Below, in pieces: positions 1-8,293 of a stretch of DNA of 25,241 bases. The translations under genes and the position numbers were made by a program. This stretch comes from CAZIVE01 sp964542435 (GTDB lineage: Bacteria; Bacteroidota; Bacteroidia; Bacteroidales; Tannerellaceae). The notes beneath the pieces are model-generated. The model made no database searches. It was not told the DNA's origin and was given only the letters and a program-made list of their open reading frames with translations. The DNA lies in assembly GCA_964542435.1 (NCBI GenBank), contig CAZIVE010000035.1:1-25241 (forward strand), written 5' to 3'. Position 1 is the stretch's first letter. Each line of letters begins with the position of its first letter.

Positions 1-38
1 ATTATTACCAACAGGAACCCTATTGATAATAATCGGGA
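1..38. repeat. Single copy of a palindromic repeat, same family as 25104-25241
   Basis: Begins at the first base of the window with ATTATTACCAACAGG and continues CCTATTGATAATAATC. The two arms form an imperfect hairpin with a 3-base loop (AAC). It matches the units at 25104-25241, including the CGGGA that follows, but then diverges (GGTCGG instead of TGA), so this is the edge of an array or a lone copy. Whether more copies lie to the left cannot be seen. Confidence 0.85.
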
Positions 39-136
39 GGTCGGAAGGCTTTGAACCAACCTTTGTCCTATTTTGTTTAATCTCTAGTTTTGGAAAGATG
101 AGCAGGCGAAAGAATCTTCATATAGCCAAGAAACTG

Positions 137-144
137 TATCTTTA
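137..144 (+). promoter_or_regulatory. Possible -7 element for the sugar aminotransferase gene
   Basis: TATCTTTA is one base from the Bacteroidetes -7 consensus TAnnTTTG and sits about 35 bases before the start codon. No TTTG lies at the expected -33 position. An AGGAG lies around 153, about 20 bases before the ATG. The rest of 39-178 shows no gene. Weak call. Confidence 0.3.
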
Positions 145-178
145 CGCCTCATAAAGGAGATAAACTAACGCAAACACA

Positions 179-1285
179 ATGATAAGATTATCAAAATCAG
201 TAGTCGGACCGCTTGAATCGAAAGCGGTTGCAGAAGTGATAGAAGGCTCGGGTTATCTGGGCATGGGCGAAACAGTCGGTCTGTTCGAAAAGGAACTGCA
301 AGAATATATTGGCGGCGGTTACCGCTGCATCTGCGTCAACAGTGGTACGGCAGCATTGCATCTGGCTGTGCAGGCAGTGACACATCCGGGCGATGAAGTT
401 CTGGTGCCTTCATTCACCTTTGTCTCGACCTATCAAGCCATCACAGGCGCCGGTTGTATTCCCGTCAGTTGCGAAATTGATCCGCTCACGCTCACGCTGG
501 ATTTGAAAGATGCCGAGCGCCGTCTCACTCCGAAGACCAAACTGATTCTTCCGGTCTATTATGCAGGTAATGTTGTCATGGCAGACGAATATCAGGCTTT
601 TGCCAAGAAACATGGATTGCGCATCGTGGAAGATGCAGCACATGCCTTTGGCAGCACGTTGAAGGGACGTAAGATTGGATCTTTCGGCGATGTCATCTGC
701 TTCAGCTTCGACGGGATCAAGAACATCACATCCGGCGAAGGCGGTGCCATTTTTACTGCCGACCCGGAGACGATCGATGCCGTAAGCGATGCGCGTCTGC
801 TGGGTGTCAGCAAGGATTCGGAGAAGCGCTACAAAGGAGAACGCAGCTGGGTGTTCGATGTCGTTGCGCAAGGTTACCGTTATCACATGAGCAATATTTT
901 TGCCGCCATTGGACGAGTTCAGTTATCACGCCTTGATAAGGAATTTGCTCCCAAACGTCAGTATATCGTCAAGAAATACACCTCGCTTCTTTCTCATAAT
1001 AAGAATGTGCGTCTCATTCAGATGAATTATGACGAGATTGTTCCGCATATCTTTCCGATCCTTGTACTGAACGGCAAACGCGAACAGTTGAAGCAGCTCT
1101 TCAATGACAACGGCATTCAGTTCGGCATTCAGTATTTCCCAAATCATCTGCTGACCTATTTCCGTTCCGGATATTCACTGCCCGTGACCGAAAAAATCTA
1201 TGACGAGGTTTTTTCCATTCCGCTCCATCCGCAATTGACGGATGCCGACATCGAACTTATCTGTTCACTCATCAATAGCTTGTAA
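179..1285 (+). CDS. DegT/DnrJ/EryC1/StrS-family sugar aminotransferase
   Basis: A PLP-dependent enzyme of the family that moves an amino group from glutamate onto a keto-sugar nucleotide, in the cytoplasm, for glycan precursors. At 368 residues the length is normal for the family. Visible features are the cofactor-binding NSGTAALH segment (about 54-61), the PSFTFVST segment (about 78-85), EDAAHAFGS (151-159, with Asp152 placed to contact the PLP pyridine nitrogen) and SFDGIKN followed by SGEGG, where Lys181 is the predicted Schiff-base lysine. The cytidylyltransferase gene starts 3 bases after its stop, so the two are probably co-transcribed. The substrate cannot be read from sequence; a 4-keto hexose or pentose nucleotide is the usual choice. 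The family call is firm. Confidence 0.93.
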   Translation: MIRLSKSVVGPLESKAVAEVIEGSGYLGMGETVGLFEKELQEYIGGGYRCICVNSGTAALHLAVQAVTHPGDEVLVPSFTFVSTYQAITGAGCIPVSCEIDPLTLTLDLKDAERRLTPKTKLILPVYYAGNVVMADEYQAFAKKHGLRIVEDAAHAFGSTLKGRKIGSFGDVICFSFDGIKNITSGEGGAIFTADPETIDAVSDARLLGVSKDSEKRYKGERSWVFDVVAQGYRYHMSNIFAAIGRVQLSRLDKEFAPKRQYIVKKYTSLLSHNKNVRLIQMNYDEIVPHIFPILVLNGKREQLKQLFNDNGIQFGIQYFPNHLLTYFRSGYSLPVTEKIYDEVFSIPLHPQLTDADIELICSLINSL

Positions 1286-1288
1286 CGT

Positions 1289-2056
1289 ATGAAAGTAATC
1301 ATTTTAGCCGGCGGACTGGGAACGCGCCTTTCGGAATACACCAAGTTGATCCCGAAACCGATGGTTGAGATTGGAGGCAAACCGATCTTGTGGCATATCA
1401 TGAATCATTATGCACGCTACGGTTACAACGATTTCATCATCGCTTTGGGTTATAAAGGGGATGTCATCAAGAACTATTTCCTGCAATACTATACCGTCAA
1501 CAACGATTTCACCATCGATCTGGCGGAAAATAAAATCAGTTATATCAACGAACGGCCACAGAACTGGAAGGTTTCATTGGTCGATACGGGTGCTTCCACA
1601 CTGACAGGAGGTCGCATTCTGCGTCTCAAAGAGTTGATCGGAAAGGAAGATTTTATGGTGACGTATGGCGATGCCGTATCGAATGTGAACATTGCCGAAC
1701 TTGTTCGTGAATATAAAGCTTCCGGCACGTTGGCCATGGTGACAGCCGTTCATCCTACGGCTCGCTTTGGCGAATTGAAGATCGATGAGAATAAGTACGT
1801 GCGTGAATTTAAGGAGAAGCCTCAGATCAATCAGGGATGGATCAACGGCGGATTCTTTGTCCTTAATTATAAGGTGTTCGATTACATTGCCGGCGATGGC
1901 ACAGCTTTCGAAAGCGAACCGTTGGAGAAACTGGCTCGTGACGGTCAATTGAAAACCTATTGCCACGAAGGTTTCTGGCAATGCATGGACACGGTGCGCG
2001 ATCGGGATAATCTGAATGCTCTTTGGGCTTCAGGCGATGTTCCGTGGCTAAAGTGA
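1289..2056 (+). CDS. rfbF: Glucose-1-phosphate cytidylyltransferase (RfbF type)
   Basis: A sugar nucleotidyltransferase of 255 residues, the usual length for RfbF, which makes CDP-glucose from CTP and glucose 1-phosphate. It opens with the nucleotide-binding loop LAGGLGTRLSEYT (about 6-18), followed by KPMVEIGGKPILWHIM. Later come VTYGDAVSNV (around 129-138, the metal-binding Asp region) and the WINGGFFV and FWQCMDT segments typical of RfbF. CDP-glucose 4,6-dehydratase, the usual next enzyme, is not in the window, so the CDP-sugar end product is unknown. The last 9 bases overlap tail to tail with the licD gene on the other strand. A nucleotidyltransferase is certain; the CTP/glucose specificity is from family resemblance. 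Confidence 0.85.
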   Translation: MKVIILAGGLGTRLSEYTKLIPKPMVEIGGKPILWHIMNHYARYGYNDFIIALGYKGDVIKNYFLQYYTVNNDFTIDLAENKISYINERPQNWKVSLVDTGASTLTGGRILRLKELIGKEDFMVTYGDAVSNVNIAELVREYKASGTLAMVTAVHPTARFGELKIDENKYVREFKEKPQINQGWINGGFFVLNYKVFDYIAGDGTAFESEPLEKLARDGQLKTYCHEGFWQCMDTVRDRDNLNALWASGDVPWLK

Positions 2057-2869
2057 TTCCTCTTTGAACTCTCTGTATGGTTTGTTCAAATCCAGATAAT
2101 AAAAGTTGTGCTGACGCTGGTGCTCTCCGTCCGGAATCTTCATGTAGTCGCCGTAGGTAAGCGTCAGATATTCGTCGTATAGCTTGATGCCCATGATGGT
2201 TTCGCCTTCGAAGGTGTAAGGCGCATATTGACCATAGATGCTTTTGCTGCGGACTCCCCACAATCCTTCGGTGTAATCAGAGATATGCGTGCAGTCTTCG
2301 TAATCATATTCCCGGAGTAAGTTGCGGATGCGGAGCTGAAGTCCTTCCATCGTGAACATTTTTCGTGTCAGCAATGGAATCCATGAACTAGGTCCGTGGC
2401 CATGTTTGTAAGGATCGCGATGGACCAGATAAAGCGCCTGCTTGTAGAATTCATACTTCGCAAAATGCCAGCGGCGCACCAGCTTGTTATCGGGAACGCC
2501 GTCCAAGGGAAAGACATCCACATAAATGCCACCCAGATAACTCAGATGTTTGCGTTCGATCAAGGTTGTGCTGGCATCCTGCAGTTTCCCGAACGGCAGC
2601 GGATAGCGCGGATCATTCTCGCCGCAAACAAACTCGTAAGGCTGTGGAAGCCACTCCGCACAGTTCGTGATGAATTTCTCGTAATCGGGACGCGGCATGC
2701 CCACATCCATATCGTCGTCCCAAGGAATGAAACCTTTGTGACGAATGGCACCGATCATTGTGCCGTTCATGATGCAATAACGAAGTCCCTGCTGTTTGCA
2801 AACCTTGTCGAAGGCCAGAAGAACCTTCAGCATGCGGAGCTGCAATGGACGAATATCATAAGATGCCAT
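2048..2869 (-). CDS. licD: LicD-family phosphotransferase-like protein
   Basis: A 273-residue protein of the LicD/nucleotidyltransferase-fold family, members of which attach phosphocholine or related phospho-groups to cell-surface glycans. The hallmark is near the N-terminus: MNGTMIGAIRHKGFIPW followed by DDDMDV, with acidic residues Asp51-53 and Asp55 as the expected metal ligands. The ILLRxxDY-type region toward the C-terminus is also LicD-like. No choline uptake or activation genes (licA, licB, licC) are nearby, so the transferred group is open. The gene runs opposite to its neighbours and its 3' end overlaps the cytidylyltransferase by 9 bases. Start chosen at the ATG of MASYDIRP, which leaves room for a promoter upstream. 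Confidence 0.88.
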   Translation of the reverse strand: MASYDIRPLQLRMLKVLLAFDKVCKQQGLRYCIMNGTMIGAIRHKGFIPWDDDMDVGMPRPDYEKFITNCAEWLPQPYEFVCGENDPRYPLPFGKLQDASTTLIERKHLSYLGGIYVDVFPLDGVPDNKLVRRWHFAKYEFYKQALYLVHRDPYKHGHGPSSWIPLLTRKMFTMEGLQLRIRNLLREYDYEDCTHISDYTEGLWGVRSKSIYGQYAPYTFEGETIMGIKLYDEYLTLTYGDYMKIPDGEHQRQHNFYYLDLNKPYREFKEESL

Positions 2870-2892
2870 ATTATCTAACGTCTAATTTTGTG

Positions 2893-2900
2893 CAAAAATA
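2893..2900 (-). promoter_or_regulatory. Candidate -7 element for licD
   Basis: On the minus strand this reads TATTTTTG, a match to TAnnTTTG, 23 bases before the licD start codon. There is no clear TTTG at -33. It shares the 132-base divergent intergenic region with the promoter candidate for the downstream SDR gene. Confidence 0.4.
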
Positions 2901-2955
2901 TAGAAACTATGGTGGATTGAGAAACCATAGGTCAATGAAAGTCGATTAATTAACT

Positions 2956-2963
2956 TATCTTTG
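2956..2963 (+). promoter_or_regulatory. Candidate -7 element for the SDR-ugd pair
   Basis: TATCTTTG matches the Bacteroidetes -7 consensus TAnnTTTG and is followed by 38 bases before the ATG at 3002. The -33 element is not recognisable at the 19-base spacing. Confidence 0.5.
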
Positions 2964-3001
2964 TGGCTCAATTTGAACAGTAGCATAGTCAGATCTTAGA
3001 T

Positions 3002-4093
3002 ATGAGCAACATTTTGACACAAGACATCGAGCACACGTTTGCCGGTCTTTCATTGGATGAAAAGAGAAAGTTTAAAGATGCAACCATTCTCATCACCGGT
3101 TGCGGAGGTTTCCTCGGTTATTATTTCATGAATTTTTTTCAGGAAAAAGCGGAAGCATTGGGCTTGAAGAAGGTCATTGCTCTCGACAATTTCATGCTGG
3201 GCTATCCTGAATGGATTCGTAAGATGGAAAAGAATCCGCTGTTCGACATTGAGAAGTTCGACATCATCTGCGACAAGATCGAAAATATAGCCGGAGCAGA
3301 TCGAGCTGATTTCATCATTCATATGGCTTCGATTGCCTCTCCGATGTTTTACCGTCAGTATCCTATCGAGACGCTCGATGCCAATATCTGGGGACTGCGT
3401 TCTCTGCTTGACTTCTACAAGGAGAAGCCGATCCGGGGATTCCTGTTTTATTCTTCCAGCGAACTTTATGGCAATCCCGACCCTGAACATGTTCCCACTT
3501 CGGAAGACTATTACGGTTATGTCTGCGCCACAGGTCCACGTGCCTGCTACGATGAGTCGAAGCGTTTCGGTGAGACGATGTGTATGCTCTTTGCTCAGAA
3601 GTTCAATATGCCTATCGGCGTTGCCAGACCGTTCAATAATTATGGTCCCGGCATGCGAATCAATGATAAGCGCGTTCCGGCAGATTTCGCATTGGCCATC
3701 ATGGAGAATCGCAATATCGAGATACTTTCCAACGGTGCGCCGACACGTACCTTCTGTTATATTGCCGATTCCATCAATGGATATCTAAAGATTCTCGTTC
3801 ATGGATCGTACGATTATTTCAACATCGGAATTGAAGCTCCTGAAATCAGCATTTCGCGTCTTGCAGAGATTTATGTGGAGGCAGGAAAGAAAATCTTCGG
3901 ATATACGGGTAAAGTGGTGTATGCCACTTCCCACGATAAAGAATATCTCACCAACAATCCGGAACGTCGTTGCCCGAATATCGACAAAGCACGTCGCGTA
4001 TTAAATTATTCGCCTTCTATTTTGGTGGAAGAGGGCGTCGGTCGTTTCCTGCAATTCCTTAAAGAGAACGAGGAGGGCGAGTACAAATGGTAA
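3002..4093 (+). CDS. NAD-dependent SDR epimerase/dehydratase, UDP-glucuronate decarboxylase-like
   Basis: An extended short-chain dehydrogenase of 363 residues acting on a nucleotide sugar. The NAD-binding Rossmann loop TGCGGFLG is at 32-39, after an N-terminal extension of about 25 residues. The catalytic triad region is SSSELYGNP (151-159) with YxxxK at Tyr183 and Lys187 in ACYDESKRFGET. The segment ASPMFYRQYPIETLDAN resembles the ASPxxYxxxPxxTxxxN stretch of UDP-glucuronate decarboxylases, and CYDESKR is also typical of them. The next gene, which overlaps by 7 bases, would make the UDP-glucuronate substrate. Expected product: UDP-xylose or the UDP-4-keto-pentose. Other SDR activities such as a 4,6-dehydratase or epimerase are not excluded. 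Confidence 0.8.
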   Translation: MSNILTQDIEHTFAGLSLDEKRKFKDATILITGCGGFLGYYFMNFFQEKAEALGLKKVIALDNFMLGYPEWIRKMEKNPLFDIEKFDIICDKIENIAGADRADFIIHMASIASPMFYRQYPIETLDANIWGLRSLLDFYKEKPIRGFLFYSSSELYGNPDPEHVPTSEDYYGYVCATGPRACYDESKRFGETMCMLFAQKFNMPIGVARPFNNYGPGMRINDKRVPADFALAIMENRNIEILSNGAPTRTFCYIADSINGYLKILVHGSYDYFNIGIEAPEISISRLAEIYVEAGKKIFGYTGKVVYATSHDKEYLTNNPERRCPNIDKARRVLNYSPSILVEEGVGRFLQFLKENEEGEYKW

Positions 4094-5343
4094 TCACGGT
4101 ATTTGGTTTGGGATTCGTGGGATTGACCACAGCCCTCGGCTTTTCAGAATACGGACATACGGTTTACGGTGTTGAAGTTAATGCCGAACGTCTCAAGACA
4201 ATCAGCGAAGGACGGCTTCCGTTCTTTGAGCCTGGATTGGACGAGGCTCTCACACGTCACTTAAACCAGCGTTTTCATCCGATCGCTCCAGAAGGCTTGT
4301 CTGAAGCTATCGCAAAGAGTGATTGTGTCTATTATTGTGTGGGAACGCCATACGGTAAAGACGGTCAAGCGGATCTGTCGTATCTTTTCGCAGCCATCGA
4401 TCAAAGTATCGAAGCCGTGAAGGACGATCGTTTCCGTGTGCTTGTTGTGAAATCAACCGTTCCGCCATCCACAACAGAGAAGAAGATCATTCCTTACGTA
4501 GAAAGTAAAGGTATCTGGATAGGAGAGAAGTTTGGAATAGCGAACAATCCCGAATTTCTTCGCGAAGGTTATTGCTGGAGTGATTTCATCGGTGCTGACC
4601 GAATTATTCTGGGCGTAAGCGATGAGAAGTCTGCGAAAGTGGTTCGTGGAATCTATGCGACTGTGAAAGCTCCTGTCTTCTGCGTCTCGCTGAACACAGG
4701 AGAGTTTATCAAATATTTGTCGAATACATTGCTGGCCACTCTGATCAGCTATTCCAACGAGATGTCTGTCATTGCCGATCTGATCGGAGGTATTGATGTG
4801 GCTGAGGCTTTCCGCATCCTTCATTTGGACAGACGCTGGGGCAAATCGAATATGGCTTCGTATGTATATCCCGGCTGCGGTTATGGTGGTTATTGTCTTC
4901 CGAAAGACACCAATGCTCTGTATGCCGTCACAAAATCTGCCGGATTCGATGCACAGATCCTGAAGAATGTAATAGCTACGAACGACAACATGCCGAAGTT
5001 TATTGCTGAGCGTATCATCAAAGCTGTTGGAGATTGCAAATCTGTAAAGCTTGGAATCCTCGGGCTTTCATTCAAACCCGGTTCGGATGATGTTCGCGAC
5101 ACGCCCAGTGCCAAGATCATTGCCCAACTGATCAGCGCCGGCTATACAAATTTGTCTGCTTATGATCCGATTGCGATTGAGGAGTTCAAATCGCATTACG
5201 ATTTCCCGATTCACTATGTCAGTGATTACGAGAGTCTGGTGAAAGAGGCAGAGGCTTTGGTCATCACCACGGCATGGCCGGAGTTTAAAAATGTCCATTC
5301 CTTGACCGACAAACCCATCATCGACTGCCGGTATATGCTCTGA
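4087..5343 (+). CDS. ugd: UDP-glucose/GDP-mannose dehydrogenase family protein (UDP-glucose 6-dehydrogenase-like)
   Basis: A 418-residue NAD-dependent four-electron dehydrogenase that oxidises the C6 alcohol of a nucleotide sugar to a uronate. The N-terminal Rossmann motif is FGLGFVGL (6-13). The catalytic cysteine is Cys270 in GYGGYCLPKD, and the C-terminal binding domain carries GLSFKPGSDDVRDTPS. ANNPEFLREG near residue 152 is the usual substrate-binding loop. The start codon lies inside the end of the upstream SDR gene (7-base overlap), so the two are translationally coupled and probably act in sequence, dehydrogenase then decarboxylase. It ends 9 bases from the convergent glycosyltransferase. 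UDP-glucose is the most likely substrate; UDP-HexNAc or GDP-mannose variants exist in the family. Confidence 0.88.
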   Translation: MVITVFGLGFVGLTTALGFSEYGHTVYGVEVNAERLKTISEGRLPFFEPGLDEALTRHLNQRFHPIAPEGLSEAIAKSDCVYYCVGTPYGKDGQADLSYLFAAIDQSIEAVKDDRFRVLVVKSTVPPSTTEKKIIPYVESKGIWIGEKFGIANNPEFLREGYCWSDFIGADRIILGVSDEKSAKVVRGIYATVKAPVFCVSLNTGEFIKYLSNTLLATLISYSNEMSVIADLIGGIDVAEAFRILHLDRRWGKSNMASYVYPGCGYGGYCLPKDTNALYAVTKSAGFDAQILKNVIATNDNMPKFIAERIIKAVGDCKSVKLGILGLSFKPGSDDVRDTPSAKIIAQLISAGYTNLSAYDPIAIEEFKSHYDFPIHYVSDYESLVKEAEALVITTAWPEFKNVHSLTDKPIIDCRYML

Positions 5344-5352
5344 GAGTCAGCG

Positions 5353-6480
5353 TTAAGATTCTAAGGTTTTTTTATAGATTCCCATTAGTTTGTCGAAGAG
5401 TAGTCTTTCATTGAAATTTTCGGCAAACTGTTTCCCTTTTTCGATCATCTCCTGACGAAGCTTTTCATCGTTCCAAATACGGAGAACAGCATCGGCAAGC
5501 GCCTTTTCATCGTCAGGAGAAACGTAGATGGAATGAGGGCCTCCGGCTTCTTCCAGACAGGAACCTGTACAGCCGAGGGCAGGAAGTCCGCTTCTCAAAG
5601 CCTCCAGCATAGGAATGCCGAATCCTTCGAATCGTGAAGGATAAACCAGCATTGTCGCAGTTTGATAGAGAGTAGGCAACTCTTCCGGCGAGACGCCGCT
5701 GACCAATCGCATACGATTTTGCAGACCCTTTTCTTTAAGATAGGCCTCAATGGTGTTGGCATAAGGCGTTCGCTTTCCTATGGCAAAGACAGTGATATCA
5801 TCGGGTAGAAGCGTCAAGGCTTTTGCCATCAACATTAGATTCTTGCGCGTCTCGATGGTTCCTACGGATAAGACAAAGCGTCTGTTCAGTTTATATTTCT
5901 TGCAGATGGCCTCTTTCACCTCTTCAGAAACAGGTTTGCTGAAAAATTCACTGCATCCTTGATAAACGACATCGATTTTCTCTTCAGGGATATGATAGAA
6001 GGAGATGATGTCCCGTTTGGTGCATTCACTCATGGCGATGATGCGGTCGGCATTCTCGCAGGCTTTTCTGAATTTATAGTTGTAGATGAAGCGGTCAACC
6101 GGTTTGTAACATTCCGGATAACGGAGGAAGATGAGATCGTGAATGGTGACGATACTCTTAATCCCTTTTGCCTTTTTGATGTTGAGCGGAAGCTGGTTGC
6201 TCAATCCGTGGAGTAGCTTTACATCTTCCTTTATCATGTCGTTTGTCATGCCCCAGCTTCTCCAGCGCATGCGAGCCCATAGAGAGGAGGGAAGGCGAAG
6301 ATAGAAAGGAGGCTTTTTGAAGACATCGTTCAGAAGGTGCGTCTTCTTAGGATTGGGCGTATAAAGCAGATATTGATTATCCCCGTCATACGTTGCGAGT
6401 AGGTGCAGGATGAATCGACTGTAGTTCCCTAATCCTGTCCTGTTTTGTGCTGCTCTCTTTGCATCAAATGCTATCTTCAT
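5353..6480 (-). CDS. Glycosyltransferase, GT-B fold, GT4-like (glycosyl transferases group 1)
   Basis: A 375-residue cytoplasmic glycosyltransferase. The N-terminal acceptor domain starts MKIAFDAKRAAQNRTGLGNY, with a glycine-containing loop, and has VTIHDLIFLRYPE around 111-123. The C-terminal donor domain has SVGTIETRKN (205-214) and the EX7E motif formed by Glu285 and Glu293 in FEGFGIPMLE. No signal peptide or membrane span is evident. It has its own promoter (6522-6552), convergent to ugd, with only 9 bases between the stop codons and no obvious hairpin. The donor and acceptor sugars cannot be told. Neighbouring genes suggest surface polysaccharide assembly. Confidence 0.9.
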   Translation of the reverse strand: MKIAFDAKRAAQNRTGLGNYSRFILHLLATYDGDNQYLLYTPNPKKTHLLNDVFKKPPFYLRLPSSLWARMRWRSWGMTNDMIKEDVKLLHGLSNQLPLNIKKAKGIKSIVTIHDLIFLRYPECYKPVDRFIYNYKFRKACENADRIIAMSECTKRDIISFYHIPEEKIDVVYQGCSEFFSKPVSEEVKEAICKKYKLNRRFVLSVGTIETRKNLMLMAKALTLLPDDITVFAIGKRTPYANTIEAYLKEKGLQNRMRLVSGVSPEELPTLYQTATMLVYPSRFEGFGIPMLEALRSGLPALGCTGSCLEEAGGPHSIYVSPDDEKALADAVLRIWNDEKLRQEMIEKGKQFAENFNERLLFDKLMGIYKKTLES

Positions 6481-6521
6481 TCAGATGTGTTTGCTTTATT
6501 CCTTGTATTCGGATTTCGAGG

Positions 6522-6552
6522 CAAAGATAATGCAAGCTGATCGAAATACAAA
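6522..6552 (-). promoter_or_regulatory. Bacteroidetes-type promoter for the GT4-like gene
   Basis: On the minus strand, TTTG (6549-6552) is followed after exactly 19 bases by TATCTTTG (6522-6529). This is a full match to the TTTG-N19-TAnnTTTG promoter of Bacteroidetes. It lies 42 bases before the start codon of the glycosyltransferase. Confidence 0.8.
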
Positions 6553-6620
6553 AGTGATCTTTTATATTTCCGAAACGTAGCCTCTTTCGAAGCACTGTGA
6601 TTGATGATGGTCTTTACATA

Positions 6621-6650
6621 ATTAAAGGCTGCCTCTCGGCAACCTTTAAT
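6621..6650 (-). terminator. Hairpin terminator after the paaK-symporter operon
   Basis: A 13-base-pair stem (ATTAAAGG..GCC with GGC..CCTTTAAT, one G-T wobble) closed by a 4-base loop, 78 bases past the symporter stop codon. The flanks are only moderately T-rich, so it could also act as a 3' end stabiliser. It may work in either direction. Confidence 0.6.
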
Positions 6651-6727
6651 CTGTTTGTTAACCTTAGATCATGAAAAAAACTATTATGAAAATGTTTAGT
6701 ACAAAAATACGATTATTTAGATTAAAT

Positions 6728-8293
6728 TCAATGATCTTTCTCTATCTCTTTTCTCGGTTTGGCGAGGGTCCCGACAATGATCGTGATCACCGACAGAGGC
6801 AGGGCGAACAAAATTGGATCGATGGCAAACCAAGGGAATGTGTCGATCAATGTGTCGTGTCCTGTCAGAAGATTGCAGAGTCCGATCGGTGCTGCTTCGG
6901 CTTTGTGGAGGAAGAGCATGGCGAACAGACTGGCCAGCAATCCTACCCAAAGACTTGCCAAGGCTGCCTCTTTGGAAGTCTTCTTCCAATAGAGCGAGCA
7001 GAAGTAAGCCGGAAGAAATGTGGCTGCACAGACTCCCATGAAAAGTGATGTGCCGCGTGCAATGATACCGTCGCTCAGCATGTAGCAGATGGCGTAGCTC
7101 AGGATGATGGCAAGAAGCACGCCGGTGCGGACGCCCATCGAAGAGTTCGGATCTTTCTTGCGTCCGAGCTTGGAGAATACGTCTGCTCCGAACGAAGCTC
7201 CCATCGTGTGGAACTGTGCACTGAGTGTGGACATGCTGGCGGAAAGGATACAGAGCATGAAGACAGCACTGAACCAATCCGGCGTCACCTTATGGATGAA
7301 GAGCGGGATGATTTTGTCCATGTCTTTGATGGCATCAGAGGCAACCACGCCTTCAGTCTTCAGAAAGTAGAGATTGGAAAGGGCTCCGACGTGATAGATC
7401 GTTCCGACCGTGATGATCAGGAACACGCATCCGATGAGGACGCCGCGGTTGAGCTGCTTCGTGCTCTCGACCATCATGAAACGTACTACCAGCTGCGGTT
7501 GTGCCAGACAGCCGATGCCCACGCCGAGGATAAGGCTCGTCACCAGAGTGAACCACTGCTGCGAACCGCTTGCCGGCATCATCGTCCATCCTTGATGGCC
7601 GAGTGCCTTGAACTTATCCGGGACCAAGGTGGATATCTCTCCCAACTGACGGTTGCCCTCGCTGAATCCGAATCCCATGATATGATAGAACCAGAAGAGG
7701 AGGAAGAGCATGCAGGCGAACATGATGATGGCCTGAAGTGCATCGGTGTAAAGGACACCTTTGATGCCGCCCGTGATGACATAGCCTGCCACGATCAGCG
7801 TGAAGATGAGCAGGGCCACGTGAAGATCCATACCGAACATCTGCTCGATGAAGACCGCGCCACCTTTCATGACAACCGCTGCATAGAGCGGCATTCCGAT
7901 GAAGATGACCGTAGCAATGAACACCTTTATGGTTTTGCTCTCGTAATGCAGTCCGAGAAGTTGCGGGAAGGTGCGGGCATTGTGACGGGCACCGAGACGG
8001 CGCGTCCTGCGACCGAAGAAGATGAACGCCACGACGACGCCCATGAACATGTTGAGCAGACAGAGCCATTGGATTCCCATGCCGAACGTTGCTGCCACGC
8101 CTCCGAAGCCGACGATGGCCGAGGCGGAGATGAACGTTGCACCGTAAGAGAGTGCCATGATGATGGGATTGACCTTACGGCCGCCCAGCAGATAATCACT
8201 CTGATCCTTCGTGCGCCGATAGCCTAAGTAACCTAGCCATGCGAGCACGAACATATAGATGATAACGATGATGCCAAGTGTCAGGGTACTCAT
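6728..8293 (-). CDS. Sodium:solute symporter (SSS family)
   Basis: A 521-residue inner-membrane transporter with about 13 hydrophobic segments, the size and pattern of SSS proteins such as PutP, PanF and ActP. It begins with a membrane helix followed by YLLGGRKVNPIIMALSYGAT, the conserved start of the LeuT-like core with its unwound first core helix (SASAIVGFGG). The later CILSASMSTLSAQ segment provides the serines expected at the second sodium site. Its ATG overlaps the stop of the small accessory gene by 4 bases (ATGA). The substrate is not identifiable. Co-location with phenylacetate-CoA ligase and an ACT protein suggests an aromatic or other monocarboxylate (inference). Confidence 0.92.
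   Translation of the reverse strand: MSTLTLGIIVIIYMFVLAWLGYLGYRRTKDQSDYLLGGRKVNPIIMALSYGATFISASAIVGFGGVAATFGMGIQWLCLLNMFMGVVVAFIFFGRRTRRLGARHNARTFPQLLGLHYESKTIKVFIATVIFIGMPLYAAVVMKGGAVFIEQMFGMDLHVALLIFTLIVAGYVITGGIKGVLYTDALQAIIMFACMLFLLFWFYHIMGFGFSEGNRQLGEISTLVPDKFKALGHQGWTMMPASGSQQWFTLVTSLILGVGIGCLAQPQLVVRFMMVESTKQLNRGVLIGCVFLIITVGTIYHVGALSNLYFLKTEGVVASDAIKDMDKIIPLFIHKVTPDWFSAVFMLCILSASMSTLSAQFHTMGASFGADVFSKLGRKKDPNSSMGVRTGVLLAIILSYAICYMLSDGIIARGTSLFMGVCAATFLPAYFCSLYWKKTSKEAALASLWVGLLASLFAMLFLHKAEAAPIGLCNLLTGHDTLIDTFPWFAIDPILFALPLSVITIIVGTLAKPRKEIEKDH

Noticed and set aside
7208..8227. A 339-residue plus-strand frame very rich in His, Asp and Glu
   Set aside because: It is antisense to the clearly real symporter; the acidic composition is what the complement of hydrophobic membrane codons produces.
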